Shown one piece after another: positions 17,436-25,066 of a stretch of DNA of 64,000 nucleotides. Numbering within the stretch: position 1 is the stretch's first letter; each line of letters begins with the position of its first letter. Source of the stretch: Roseiarcus sp963759955 (lineage in GTDB: Bacteria; Pseudomonadota; Alphaproteobacteria; Rhizobiales; Beijerinckiaceae); NCBI GenBank assembly GCA_963759955.1, contig CAVXCA010000074.1, positions 12,427 through 76,426 of the forward strand, in the 5' to 3' direction. Below the pieces are notes generated by a model, which had not been told where the DNA came from, did no database searches, and saw only the letters and a list, made by a program, of their open reading frames with translations. The translations under genes were made by a program, and so were the position numbers.

Positions 17436-17954
17436 ATGTTCGTGCGACGATTGGCTCTTGTGATCGGCCTCTTGTGCGGTTTCATCGGCACGCAATGGCC
17501 GGAATTCTCGCAGCAATATCGTCAACGGCTCGGCGGCGCGCTCGACGAGCTCAGGCGGGTCGTCGCGGCGTTCGACGCGGAGGCGGCGAGCCGTTCTTTG
17601 ACCCCGGCCGAAGGCGTCGCCCGGCTGAAGGACAACGCCGACCCGCTGGCGCGCGAGCGCGGCGCGGACGTCGAAAGCGACATCGCTCGCGAAGCGCGCC
17701 TGGAACGCGAAATCGCGGAGTTGCAGGGCGCCGATCCGCTGCGTCGCCTAGTGGCGATGGCCGGCGATTTCGATTCCGAGACCGCCGCCCGGACGTTCCA
17801 GGACTTCCAGCCCGCGGTTCCCGTCACTTCGGAGTCCCTGATCGTCGGCGCCATCGCGCTCATCTTGGGATGGGGCGCGACGCATCTTTGCGTCTGGCCG
17901 ATTCGGCGCCGACTGCGGGCGCTTCGCGCGGCGAACGGAGCCGACGCGGCGTGA
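17436..17954 (+). CDS. DUF2937 family membrane protein
   Basis: The 172-residue protein starts MFVRRLALVIGLLCGF, a membrane segment, has a charged helical middle (about residues 25-125) and a second membrane segment (SLIVGAIALILGWGATHL) before a basic tail. The arrangement, with GTQWPEFSQQYRQRLGGALDEL after the first helix broken here for length, matches DUF2937 proteins of alphaproteobacteria. Function unknown. The upstream frame to 17373 is probably not translated. It is divergent from the SulP gene. Confidence 0.75.
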   Translation: MFVRRLALVIGLLCGFIGTQWPEFSQQYRQRLGGALDELRRVVAAFDAEAASRSLTPAEGVARLKDNADPLARERGADVESDIAREARLEREIAELQGADPLRRLVAMAGDFDSETAARTFQDFQPAVPVTSESLIVGAIALILGWGATHLCVWPIRRRLRALRAANGADAA

Positions 17955-18144
17955 GGCGGAGCCTCGCGTCGAACTCCGCGTTAACGCACCCTTGAGCATC
18001 TTCACGCGCCCAGCCTTGGGAACGCGGTCGGTTTTCTAATTCGGCGACCGATTTAACCATAGGGAAACAGCTCGCGCGTTAACTGCCGCGTCGAAGGCGG
18101 GAGGCGCAGGGCGACCGCGCAAAGGATTTCGTCGGGAGCAACGC

Positions 18145-18309
18145 ATGATGAAAATCATCGGTCGGTTCGCCGAATCGCAGTCGGGCGCGACTGCGGTCGA
18201 GTATGCGCTTCTGGCGACGTGCATCGCGGTGGCGATCATTGTCGCGGTCGCCAACCTCGGCACGCAATTGAACAATACCTACGTCGAGATTTCTAGCGCT
18301 TTCAACTAG
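18145..18309 (+). CDS. Flp/Fap-type pilin subunit
   Basis: A 54-residue protein with a short basic leader MMKIIGRFAESQSG followed by ATAVEYALLATCIAVA, the processing site and hydrophobic helix of Flp type IVb prepilins. Cleavage by a TadV/CpaA-type peptidase would be after the Gly in QSG. It would be exported and assembled into a thin Tad pilus. No tad/cpa assembly genes are present in the window, so it is an orphan pilin locus, common in Rhizobiales. A GGGAGC box precedes the ATG pair; either Met at 18145 or 18148 could start. Confidence 0.88.
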   Translation: MMKIIGRFAESQSGATAVEYALLATCIAVAIIVAVANLGTQLNNTYVEISSAFN

Positions 18310-18356
18310 ATGAGGCCGCGTCGAGCGAACCCGCGGCGCCGCTTTGGGCAACCGCG

Positions 18357-18901
18357 TCAGCGCGCGTCCTCGAGGATCGGCGCCGCGCCCTTGGCGGCGA
18401 CCATCATCGTCGCCGCGTTGGTGTTGCCCGAAACGATGGGCGGGAAGATCGGGGCGTCGACCACCCGCAGTCCCTCGAACCCACGCGCCCACGTGCGCCC
18501 GCGCCTGTCTCGTTTTCCTCGCTCGCCTTAAAGAACGGCAGGCAGTCGGCGTCGGCGCAGCCGGGATTGCCCTCGGCCGCCCAATCGTCGAAGTCCGCGG
18601 GGTCGCCGCGCACCCACACCATGGCGTTGATCTAGCTACAGCCGCCGAGCAGCTTGCCGCGCGGTCAATAGTCGGAGCGTCCGGCAAGGCCCGGATCGGG
18701 CTCCGCTTGGCAGGCCCAGTTGAGGCTTCTGTCGTAAATGGTCTTGCCGTAGCCGAGCAGCGCCGGCGCCCGGAACCGCCGGTCCGTGCCGCCCGCCTCG
18801 ATCACCGCGACGCTGAAGCGTCCGCTCGCCGAAAGCCGTTCCGCCAGAACGCACCCCGCCGAGCCCGCGCCGACGACGACGAAATCGAAGACGTCGGCCA
18901 T
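18357..18901 (-). pseudogene. GMC-family oxidoreductase, broken
   Basis: The N-terminus is clear: FDFVVVGAGSAGCVLAERLS is the FAD-binding GxGxxG of glucose-methanol-choline oxidoreductases (choline dehydrogenase type). Then PRGKLLGGCS and INAMVWVRGDPADFDDWAAE follow, with stop codons just before PRGK and just after GGCS. The sequence jumps from the NETG segment straight to the C-terminal motif VVDAPIFPPIVSGNTNAA, so about 350-400 codons are deleted. Two nonsense changes plus a large deletion make it a dead gene. An IS630 element sits 90 bases upstream of its start. Confidence 0.88.
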
Positions 18902-19005
18902 ATCAGGCGCTCGGCCGCAGGGCGCCGGCTCAGGGCGAGCCCAGGTGAGGAAGTGAGCATCAAAGCAAGCTTTCACGCCGGCGGATCGTCTAGAGCACTG
19001 CCCGC

Positions 19006-19512
19006 TTAAGATGGCGCATAGCCGGCCTCGGCGAAATAGTTGGCGCAGGCTTGCGGCGTGATTTCGTCGAGGCATTGGCCGATGCGGTCCCAGAGGGCCG
19101 GCACGGTTCGCTCGGCGGCCTTTCGCAGGTGCGACTTGAGTTGTGAAAAGGCCATTTCGATCGGGTTCAGATCGGGCGAGTAGGCCGGCAGCAAGCGCAT
19201 CTCGGCCCCGGCGTCGGCGATCAGCTTGCGCACGCCGGCGACCTTGTGGGCGGGCAGGTTGTCCATCACGACGATCTCGTCGGGTCGCAGGGCGGGGACG
19301 AGTATTTTTTCGACATAGACCAGGAAGGCCTCGCCGTTCATGGGTCCGTCCAGAACAAAGGGCGCGACCAGCCCTTCGCGCCGCAGGCCGGCGGTGAAGG
19401 TGGTGGTCTTCCAGTGTCCGAAGGGCGCCTTGGCCAACAGCCGCTGGCCGCGTCGGCATCGTCCGCGCAGGCGGACCATTTTGGTGGAAGCGCCCGTCTC
19501 GTCGATGAACAC
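19006..19512 (-). pseudogene. IS630 transposase, DDE catalytic part
   Basis: This frame holds the DDE domain: FIDETGAST (first Asp), VVMDNLPAHK (second Asp) and YSPDLNPIEMAFSQLK (Glu). It is separated from the HTH half by two frame changes, one at the A-run near 19607 and one near 19535 where ANQG passes to DLNPDKLV. The two changes cancel, but the second has no slippery sequence, so this copy is probably decayed rather than frameshift-programmed. Confidence 0.75.
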
Positions 19513-19554
19513 CAGCTTGTCGGGATTGAGGTCCCTTGGTTCGCCTTCCAGGCT

Positions 19555-19953
19555 TCACGCGCCTGAGCCACGTCGGGCCTGTCCTGCTCGGAGGCGTGCA
19601 AAGTTTTTTTTGAAGCTGAGCCCGTGCCGCTGGACAAAACGATCCATCGAGCTGGTGGAGGTCTTTTGGCCCAGCTCCGCCTGGACGCGCTGCGTCAGCT
19701 CCGCCAGGCTCAGATCAGGCTCCCCGGCGATCAGCGCCAATAGCCAAGGCGCGTGCGCCTCCAAAGGCGAGCGGTTCTTGCCCACCCGCGGCGCCGGGGC
19801 GGCGCTGCCCGTCTCGTCCAACCGCTTCTTCCAGCGGATCGCCGAGGACGCCCCCACCTTGAAGCGACGAGCCGCGCCGCGACGCGAGTTCCCCTCCGCC
19901 ACCTCCTCCAATACGCGCCTGCGATAATCTTCGGAATACGGCCGACCGACCAT
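19555..19953 (-). pseudogene. IS630 transposase, N-terminal part
   Basis: This frame encodes the helix-turn-helix half of an IS630 transposase (GRPYSEDYRRRVLEEVAEG, RRFKVGASSAIRWKKR) and runs to HGLSFKK. At an eight-A run on the coding strand (19604-19611) the homologous sequence continues in the next frame (TLHASEQDRPDVAQAREAW). Such A-runs can allow frameshifting in this family, so a single shift need not inactivate it. The start used is the ATG of MVGRPYSED; an upstream ATG at 19977 is possible. Confidence 0.75.
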
Positions 19954-20125
19954 GGAAGCCTCCCGAATCAGAGGCACGATCGACTCACATTTTGCCCGCC
20001 GAGGGAATCCACCCCGCGATCACAATCGATTCATCGTCGCTGGGCAATGCTCTAGCCGAACCTAAAGCCGTGCACATGGCGGCGCGCTACGGGTGGGGGT
20101 GGCGCGGCGCCATCTGCGTCGACCG

Positions 20126-20956
20126 TCACCGGCGGCGAGCGAGAATTTGAACCGGCGCAATTGAGCCCTTCTGAATGTTGGCGGACATATTCGCAACTTT
20201 TTGGGGCGCTTCCTTCCCCATCACAATGTGAAGGCCAAGCGGCGGCGGGCCCGCTTCCGCAAGGCGCTCCTTTATTTTCTTGAAGAACTCCAGAGCAAGG
20301 TCACGTTTGTTAATCTCTTCCAAGACCTGGAACCCGTTTTCTTCCATTGCGTTGCGATAATCCTCTATCGATCCGACAAATGACGTCGTTTCGTCTCGCG
20401 CCCACGCGACCGGATATGCCAACGACTGGTCGTCGCTACGCATAACATCGTAGACCACGAGGTAGCCGCCGGTTTTCGTCACCCGGGCGATTTCGGAAAA
20501 GAGGGCATTCTTGTCCGATATGTTCATGCCGACATGGAGCATGGCGCAGCGGTCGAAACTGCGATCTTCGTATGGCATCGCGAGCGCGCTCGCGACGCTG
20601 AGGTTGATTTGTCCGTCCAAACCCAATTGGCGATTCAGACTCTTCCCGACTTCGATGTACTCAGGAGTAAGGTCCACTCCCGCGACCCGACAACCATAAG
20701 CGGTGGCCAGAAATCGCGCTGTTCCGCCAAGACCACATCCAACGTCCAACACTCTAAGTCCCCGGCCGAGCCGTAGCTGCTCGGCCACCGCCGTGGTTGC
20801 GGTGCGCCCGCCCATATGAAACTCGTCAACGCTGGCGAGTTGGTCGACCGGATCGGCCTCTGAAACACCCTTGAGCTTGTCGAGGCCGGCGAGGATCGCG
20901 CTTTCCAACGTCCCGTGGGTGTAGTGCTCCGCGACTTGCTGCTCAATCGACGTCAT
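20126..20956 (-). CDS. Class I SAM-dependent methyltransferase
   Basis: The 276-residue protein has the Rossmann SAM-binding motif VLDVGCGLGGTARFLA near residue 70, acidic loop GVDLTPEYIEVG, and motif-II-like SFDRCAMLHVGMNI. The N-terminus (VAEHYTHGTLESAIL, VDEFHMGGRTAT) is a signature of an uncharacterised family related to UbiE/sarcosine-type small-molecule methyltransferases. The substrate is unknown. GC content is visibly lower than the surroundings. It is divergent from the HxlR regulator at 21091, with 134 bases between them, so regulation by that protein is plausible. The start at 20956 is preferred over 21001 because it begins the conserved region. Confidence 0.85.
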   Translation of the reverse strand: MTSIEQQVAEHYTHGTLESAILAGLDKLKGVSEADPVDQLASVDEFHMGGRTATTAVAEQLRLGRGLRVLDVGCGLGGTARFLATAYGCRVAGVDLTPEYIEVGKSLNRQLGLDGQINLSVASALAMPYEDRSFDRCAMLHVGMNISDKNALFSEIARVTKTGGYLVVYDVMRSDDQSLAYPVAWARDETTSFVGSIEDYRNAMEENGFQVLEEINKRDLALEFFKKIKERLAEAGPPPLGLHIVMGKEAPQKVANMSANIQKGSIAPVQILARRR

Positions 20957-21090
20957 GGCTGCAGACTCCCTGTTTGTTCTCCCCGGAAGCCCTCGGAGCA
21001 AGCGATGGGCTTATAATTGCAAGCTAGCCCGCCCCCCGGCGAGCGACTACTCTCAATTCTGTAGTGCCATTTCGGAAGAAATGTAGCAGC

Positions 21091-21780
21091 ATGCCCGGCA
21101 TGAAAACCTACGGACAGTTTTGTTCTATCGCCAAGGCGCTTGAGATCGTCGGCGAAAGATGGACGCCATTGATCATGCGTGAGCTAATTTGTGGCAGCTC
21201 TCGCTTCAATGAGATCCATCGAGGCGTGCCCCGGATTTCCCCATCGCTCCTGTCAAAACGACTGAACGTCCTGGAGCAGGCGGGTATAGTGAGACGTGCG
21301 GAAGAAACGGGCGGTTATCAGCTCACTCCGGCCGGATGGGAACTGAAGCCGGTAATCGAGATGCTTGGGGTCTGGGGCCAAAGGTGGGTGCGAGGGCAGC
21401 TCAGCGACGACGATTTCGACCCCGATCTTCTGATGTGGGACATCAGACGGCGCATCAATTTGGAACATTTTCCACAGCATCGCACTTGCATTTGCTTCGA
21501 ATTCAGTGACATGCCGCGCGAAAAAGCGCTGTATTGGCTCGTTGGTTCGGCGGATGGCGTTGAATTATGTATTACGGAACCGGGATATGACGTCGACTTG
21601 TTCGTAACAACCGATGTCAGAACGATGACTAGAGTTTGGAACGGAGACCTGACGCTCACAAGCAAAATTGAAGACGGCTCAATCGACCTGCATGGGCAGA
21701 GCAAACTACGAGAAGAGTTCCATTCCTGGTTGCGACTCAGCTTGTTTGCGAACGTGGAACGCGCCGCTAAAGGCGACTGA
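21091..21780 (+). CDS. HxlR-family regulator with SCP2-like C-terminal domain
   Basis: The 229-residue protein has an N-terminal HxlR winged helix (YGQFCSIAKALEIVGERWTP, FNEIHRGVPRISPSLLSKRL, GGYQLTPAGWELKPV) with the redox-style Cys in FCSIAKAL, and a C-terminal domain from about residue 125 that resembles SCP2 sterol-carrier folds (VDLFVTTDVRTMTRVWNGDL). Such two-domain HxlR proteins may bind a hydrophobic ligand. It is divergently paired with the methyltransferase gene. Codon use is more AT-rich than the neighbours, suggesting transfer. Starts at 21064 (GTG) or 21100 are possible. Confidence 0.87.
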   Translation: MPGMKTYGQFCSIAKALEIVGERWTPLIMRELICGSSRFNEIHRGVPRISPSLLSKRLNVLEQAGIVRRAEETGGYQLTPAGWELKPVIEMLGVWGQRWVRGQLSDDDFDPDLLMWDIRRRINLEHFPQHRTCICFEFSDMPREKALYWLVGSADGVELCITEPGYDVDLFVTTDVRTMTRVWNGDLTLTSKIEDGSIDLHGQSKLREEFHSWLRLSLFANVERAAKGD

Positions 21781-22103
21781 CCCTTCTTCCAGTTTCAAGA
21801 TTTGAAACGCATCGGGCGTCCGGCGCGGCTCCGTTCGGTCGATCCAAACCTTGGCGACAAGTGACCGTTGCGGCTCGACGACCCTATCCCCGCCTGCATT
21901 CTCGCCTCGCCGCCCCGCCTTGTCACCCTTCCTCGCCGGCCCCATGTGACCTCTCTTAACCGCTCTATCGTCCCGCAGGGGGTTTCGATGCGCGGCATGG
22001 AGGTTGCGCCGACGCTTGCGCGGCCGTCGTCGTCCTCGCCGCCCTGGCTTACGCGCCGTGAGCCCAAGAGACGCGCGGGGCGCAGGCGGTCGATGTCGCG
22101 CTG
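21781..22103. other. Region between HxlR gene and DUF1194 gene, with lost signal-peptide coding
   Basis: No separate gene is seen. The last 100 bases, read in the frame of the next gene, encode a hydrophobic stretch (AAVVVLAALAYAP) that looks like a secretion signal, ended by a TGA at 22059-22061 just before AQETRGAQAVDVAL. The start codon of that leader is also out of frame (ATGs at 21988 and 21997 are in another frame). Confidence 0.55.
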
Positions 22104-22784
22104 GTGCTGGCGGCCGACGTCTCGCGCAGCATCGACGACGAGGAGTTCGCGCTGCAGCGGCGCGGCTATGCCGCGGCGATCGCCAATCCGGACGTCATCG
22201 ACGCCATCCGCTCGGGGCGGCACGGCGCGATCGCAGTCACGTTCGTCGAATGGGCGGGCGAGGGCGAAGAGAAAACGGTCGTCGATTGGACCATCATCGG
22301 CGAGCCGGCCGACGCACGCAAATTCGCCACCGCGCTCGCCGAGGCGCCGCGCTCCTTTCTCGGGCGCACCGCGATCGGCTCGGCGATCGATTTCTCCATG
22401 GGCGCGCTGGTCGAGGGCGGCTTCGTCGCCGACCGCGAGGTCATCGACGTCTCCGGCGATGGAACCAGCAACCAGGGCCGATCGGTCCCGGAGGCGCGCG
22501 ACGCGGCCTTGAGCGCCGGCGCTTCGATCAACGGCCTCGCCATCTTCAACCGACGCGCCGCCGCGCAGGGCGGCTTTCTCGCATTGCACACCAACCCGCC
22601 CGGCGGCCTCGCCAACTACTACCGCGACAACGTGATCGGCGGCCCCGGGTCGTTCGTCCTGCCGATCGACGATTTCAACAATTTTGAAGAGGCGATGATC
22701 CACAAATTGGTCAGCGAGGTCGCCGGGCCCGAGACGGCGCCGGGGAACTTGGCCGCGGCGCGCTCATCCGTTAAACTGCCGTGA
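22104..22784 (+). pseudogene. DUF1194 (VWA-like) protein lacking its signal peptide
   Basis: The body is an intact DUF1194 domain: a MIDAS-like start AADVSRSIDDEEFALQRRGY, VIDVSGDGTSNQG and a C-terminal NPPGGLANYYRDNVIGGPGS. DUF1194 proteins are secreted von Willebrand factor A-like proteins with unknown role. Here the upstream in-frame TGA (22059) separates the domain from a hydrophobic leader, so only an internal GTG (22104) could start it and the product would stay in the cytoplasm, missing the first strand. It overlaps apaG by TGATG. A sequencing error is the alternative explanation. Confidence 0.7.
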
Positions 22785-23176
22785 TGTACGCCGCGGTCAC
22801 CCGAGACATCAAAGTCACCGTCGAGCCGACTTATGCGCCGGAGCGATCGGATCCCGATGAGCCGCGCTATTTCTGGACCTACACGGTCGAGATCGTCAAT
22901 CTCGGCGAGCAGACGGTGCAATTGACGCATCGCCACTGGCGGATCACCGACGCCGCGGGCCATCGCGAAGAGGTTCGCGGCCCCGGCGTCGTCGGCGAGC
23001 AACCGACGCTGGCGCCGGGCGAATCCTTCCGCTACGCCTCCGGCTGCCCGTTGCGCACGCCGAGCGGCATCATGGTCGGGACCTACCGGATGGTCGCCGA
23101 GGACGGCGACGTCTTCGAAGTCGCCATTCCGGCCTTCTCGCTCGACAGCCCACAGGTTCGGCGCGTGCTGAACTGA
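22784..23176 (+). CDS. apaG: ApaG-domain protein
   Basis: The 130-residue protein is a complete ApaG: YFWTYTVEIVNLGEQTVQL, HWRITDAAGHREEVRGPGVV, GTYRMVAEDGDVFEVAIPAF. The fold is a fibronectin-III-like sandwich; in enterics apaG mutants show altered Co/Mg efflux, but the molecular role is not settled. The ATG overlaps the DUF1194 stop by TGATG. It is convergent with ccmG. Confidence 0.95.
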   Translation: MYAAVTRDIKVTVEPTYAPERSDPDEPRYFWTYTVEIVNLGEQTVQLTHRHWRITDAAGHREEVRGPGVVGEQPTLAPGESFRYASGCPLRTPSGIMVGTYRMVAEDGDVFEVAIPAFSLDSPQVRRVLN

Positions 23177-23186
23177 GCGATGTCGC

Positions 23187-23765
23187 TCAGTTCATGGCCT
23201 TGAGGATTTCCGGCTTGACGACGCTCTCCAGCGTATCGGGGCCGATCGGGCCGACCAGCTTGAAGGCGATTGCGCCGTCGCCTTTGACGATGAACGTCTC
23301 GGGAACCCCGTAGACGCCCCAGTCGATGCCTGCGCGGCCGTCGCGATCGACGCCGATCTTGGCGTAGGGGTCGCCCATGAAGCCGAGGAAGCGTTTGATG
23401 TTTTCCGGCGAGTCCTTCTGCGCGACACCGAGAATTTCGACCCCCTTGGCCTTCAGCGTCGGATCGGCGGCGAGCGCCAAGAGGAATTGATGTTCGTCGT
23501 GGCACGGCGCGCACCACGAGGCGAAGATGTTGACCAGGGTGACGTGGCCCTGGCGCAGATCGACGTCGGCGAGGCCCGGCGCGCCGTCGAGGCCGGGAAG
23601 GTCGAGGGCCGGCGCACTCTGGCCAATCAGCGCGGAAGGGATGCGCGAGGCGTCGCCGGCGAACAGCCGCACGAACAGCAGCGCCGCCAGCGCGACGAAC
23701 ACGATCAGCGGCAGCGCCGTGAGGGCGCCGCGCCGACGCGCGGAGGTTGGCGCGCTCTCGCTCAT
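23187..23765 (-). CDS. ccmG: Cytochrome c biogenesis thiol:disulfide oxidoreductase CcmG/DsbE
   Basis: The 192-residue protein has an N-terminal membrane anchor (LPLIVFVALAALLFVRLF) and a periplasmic thioredoxin domain with WCAPC near residue 85 and the cis-Pro region GVPETFIV. It reduces the apocytochrome c CXXCH cysteines (via CcmH) before haem attachment. The start overlaps the ccmD stop by ATGA, so ccmCDG are translationally coupled. Confidence 0.95.
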   Translation of the reverse strand: MSESAPTSARRRGALTALPLIVFVALAALLFVRLFAGDASRIPSALIGQSAPALDLPGLDGAPGLADVDLRQGHVTLVNIFASWCAPCHDEHQFLLALAADPTLKAKGVEILGVAQKDSPENIKRFLGFMGDPYAKIGVDRDGRAGIDWGVYGVPETFIVKGDGAIAFKLVGPIGPDTLESVVKPEILKAMN

Positions 23766-23920
23766 CGCGCCTCCTTATCCGCCCGCGCGGCTTCGAGGCG
23801 GGCGAGGGCTACGCTCAGCGAGCGATAGTCCCATAGGATCGACCCGATCATGGCGACGACCACCAGCGCCGCCAGCGCGTAGGCGGCCACGATGAAGCCG
23901 ATGTGCGGAATTTCCGTCAT
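23762..23920 (-). CDS. ccmD: Haem exporter accessory protein CcmD
   Basis: A 52-residue protein between ccmC and ccmG, overlapping both by ATGA. It has one membrane helix (GFIVAAYALAALVVVAMIG), then DYRSL and a basic Arg/Lys-Glu tail, the standard CcmD pattern. CcmD helps release holo-CcmE from the CcmABC complex in the inner membrane. Sequence conservation in this family is low; the call rests on size, topology and position. Confidence 0.88.
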   Translation of the reverse strand: MTEIPHIGFIVAAYALAALVVVAMIGSILWDYRSLSVALARLEAARADKEAR

Positions 23921-24678
23921 GCGCCAAGGCCTCCCGTCGCCAAATGCGGCGTCAGCGCGTCGCCCTCGGCGGCGGCGATCATGGTCAGCCGGGCCAAGCG
24001 CCGGCGCAGGATCTCATTGCGGATCGCCATCAGATGCAGCGCCAGAAACAACAGCGTGAAAGCGAGCGCCATCACCAGCAGCGGCCACAGCAGTTCCGGC
24101 GCGATCGTCGGCCCGCCCAGGCGGAACACCGAAGCAGGCTGGTGCAGCGTGTTCCACCAGTCGACGGAAAACTTGATGATCGGCAGGTTGACGCAGCCGA
24201 CCAGCGTCAGAATCGCCGCCGCGCGCGCCGCGCGGCCGGGGTCCTCGATCGAGCGCCACAGCGCGATCAGGCCGAGATAAAGGATGAACAGCACCAGCAC
24301 CGAGGTGAGCCGGGCGTCCCACACCCAGTAGGTCCCCCACATCGGCTTGCCCCATAGCGAGCCGGTGACGAGGCAGATGAAGGTGAAGCCGGCGCCCAGC
24401 GGCGCGGCGGCCTTCTGCGCGGCGTCGGCAAGCGGATGGCGCCACACCAGGGTGCCCAGGCTCGCCAGCGCCATCACGCCGTAAATAAAGGTCGACAGCC
24501 AAGCGGCAGGGACATGGATGTACATGATCTTGACGGTCTCGCCCTGCTGATAGTCGGGCGGCGCGGCGAACGACAGATAGAGCCCGAGCGCGAACACCGC
24601 CGCGGTCGCCAGCGCGAGCCATGGCAGCATGCGGCGCGTCACGGCGAGAAATACCGAGGGGTTGGCGAGGTTCCACAT
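23917..24678 (-). CDS. ccmC: Haem-handling membrane protein CcmC
   Basis: The 253-residue inner-membrane protein carries the tryptophan-rich haem-binding loop WGTYWVWDARLTS and the flanking histidines (KIMYIHVPAAW, WNTLHQPASVF) of CcmC, which loads haem onto CcmE. Six membrane helices are visible. The start at 24678 (MWNLANPS) is standard for alphaproteobacteria. In many relatives ccmC directly follows ccmB; here ccmB is 7 kb away. Confidence 0.95.
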   Translation of the reverse strand: MWNLANPSVFLAVTRRMLPWLALATAAVFALGLYLSFAAPPDYQQGETVKIMYIHVPAAWLSTFIYGVMALASLGTLVWRHPLADAAQKAAAPLGAGFTFICLVTGSLWGKPMWGTYWVWDARLTSVLVLFILYLGLIALWRSIEDPGRAARAAAILTLVGCVNLPIIKFSVDWWNTLHQPASVFRLGGPTIAPELLWPLLVMALAFTLLFLALHLMAIRNEILRRRLARLTMIAAAEGDALTPHLATGGLGA

Positions 24679-25066
24679 CGCGCGCCTTTTACCGCTTAGG
24701 CGCGAGCGGGGCAATGCGGACATGAACGAGGGCGCAGCGGCGGCTCGATAGCCGGCCAACCAGCATCGACGATATCGGAAGTTAGGCGACGCGTCGACGA
24801 AACACAGTTTCTCGCCGGTGTATCAGAGACGCCCGTCGCGACAGAGTGGAACTGGTCTAAGAAATAATTTACAACTTCTTGCGATGTTTTCATGATGACG
24901 TGTTGGCCCCGTCCCGCGCAAGCGGTGGGCCAAGGGCATGATGCCGTACGTTCATCCCGGTCGCAATCCGGAATCACCCGACAATCGACAAGGCCGCGAT
25001 GCGGGCGTTCGCGTCGGCGGCGAGACCGACAAAGGGACGCCGCCGAAGGCAATCGACGTAGGGCGC
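24679..25066. other. Intergenic region between ccmC and the GGDEF-EAL gene
   Basis: About 390 bases separate the divergent genes. A lower-GC minus-strand frame from ATG at 24893 to 24696 would give a 65-residue peptide beginning MKTSQEVVNYFLDQF; its second half turns Arg/Pro-rich like non-coding GC-rich sequence, and I do not recognise it. It may be a small gene, a remnant, or just promoter sequence. No repeat or RNA structure is evident. Confidence 0.35.

Larger units (their letters stand above)
18991..20054 (-). mobile_element. IS630-family insertion sequence with TA target duplication
   Basis: The element is bounded by inverted ends TAGAGCACTGCCC (18991) and, on the other strand, TAGAGCATTGCCC (ending 20054); the outer TA at each side is the target duplication typical of IS630/Tc1-mariner elements. 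The length of about 1.06 kb fits. It carries a transposase read from 19956 to 19006 in three pieces (see the two coding entries). The inner bases of the ends differ at several positions, so they are imperfect. Confidence 0.88.

Noticed and set aside
24696..24893. 65-codon minus-strand frame upstream of ccmC
   Set aside because: Only its first 20 residues look protein-like; no family match and no support for translation beyond an ATG.
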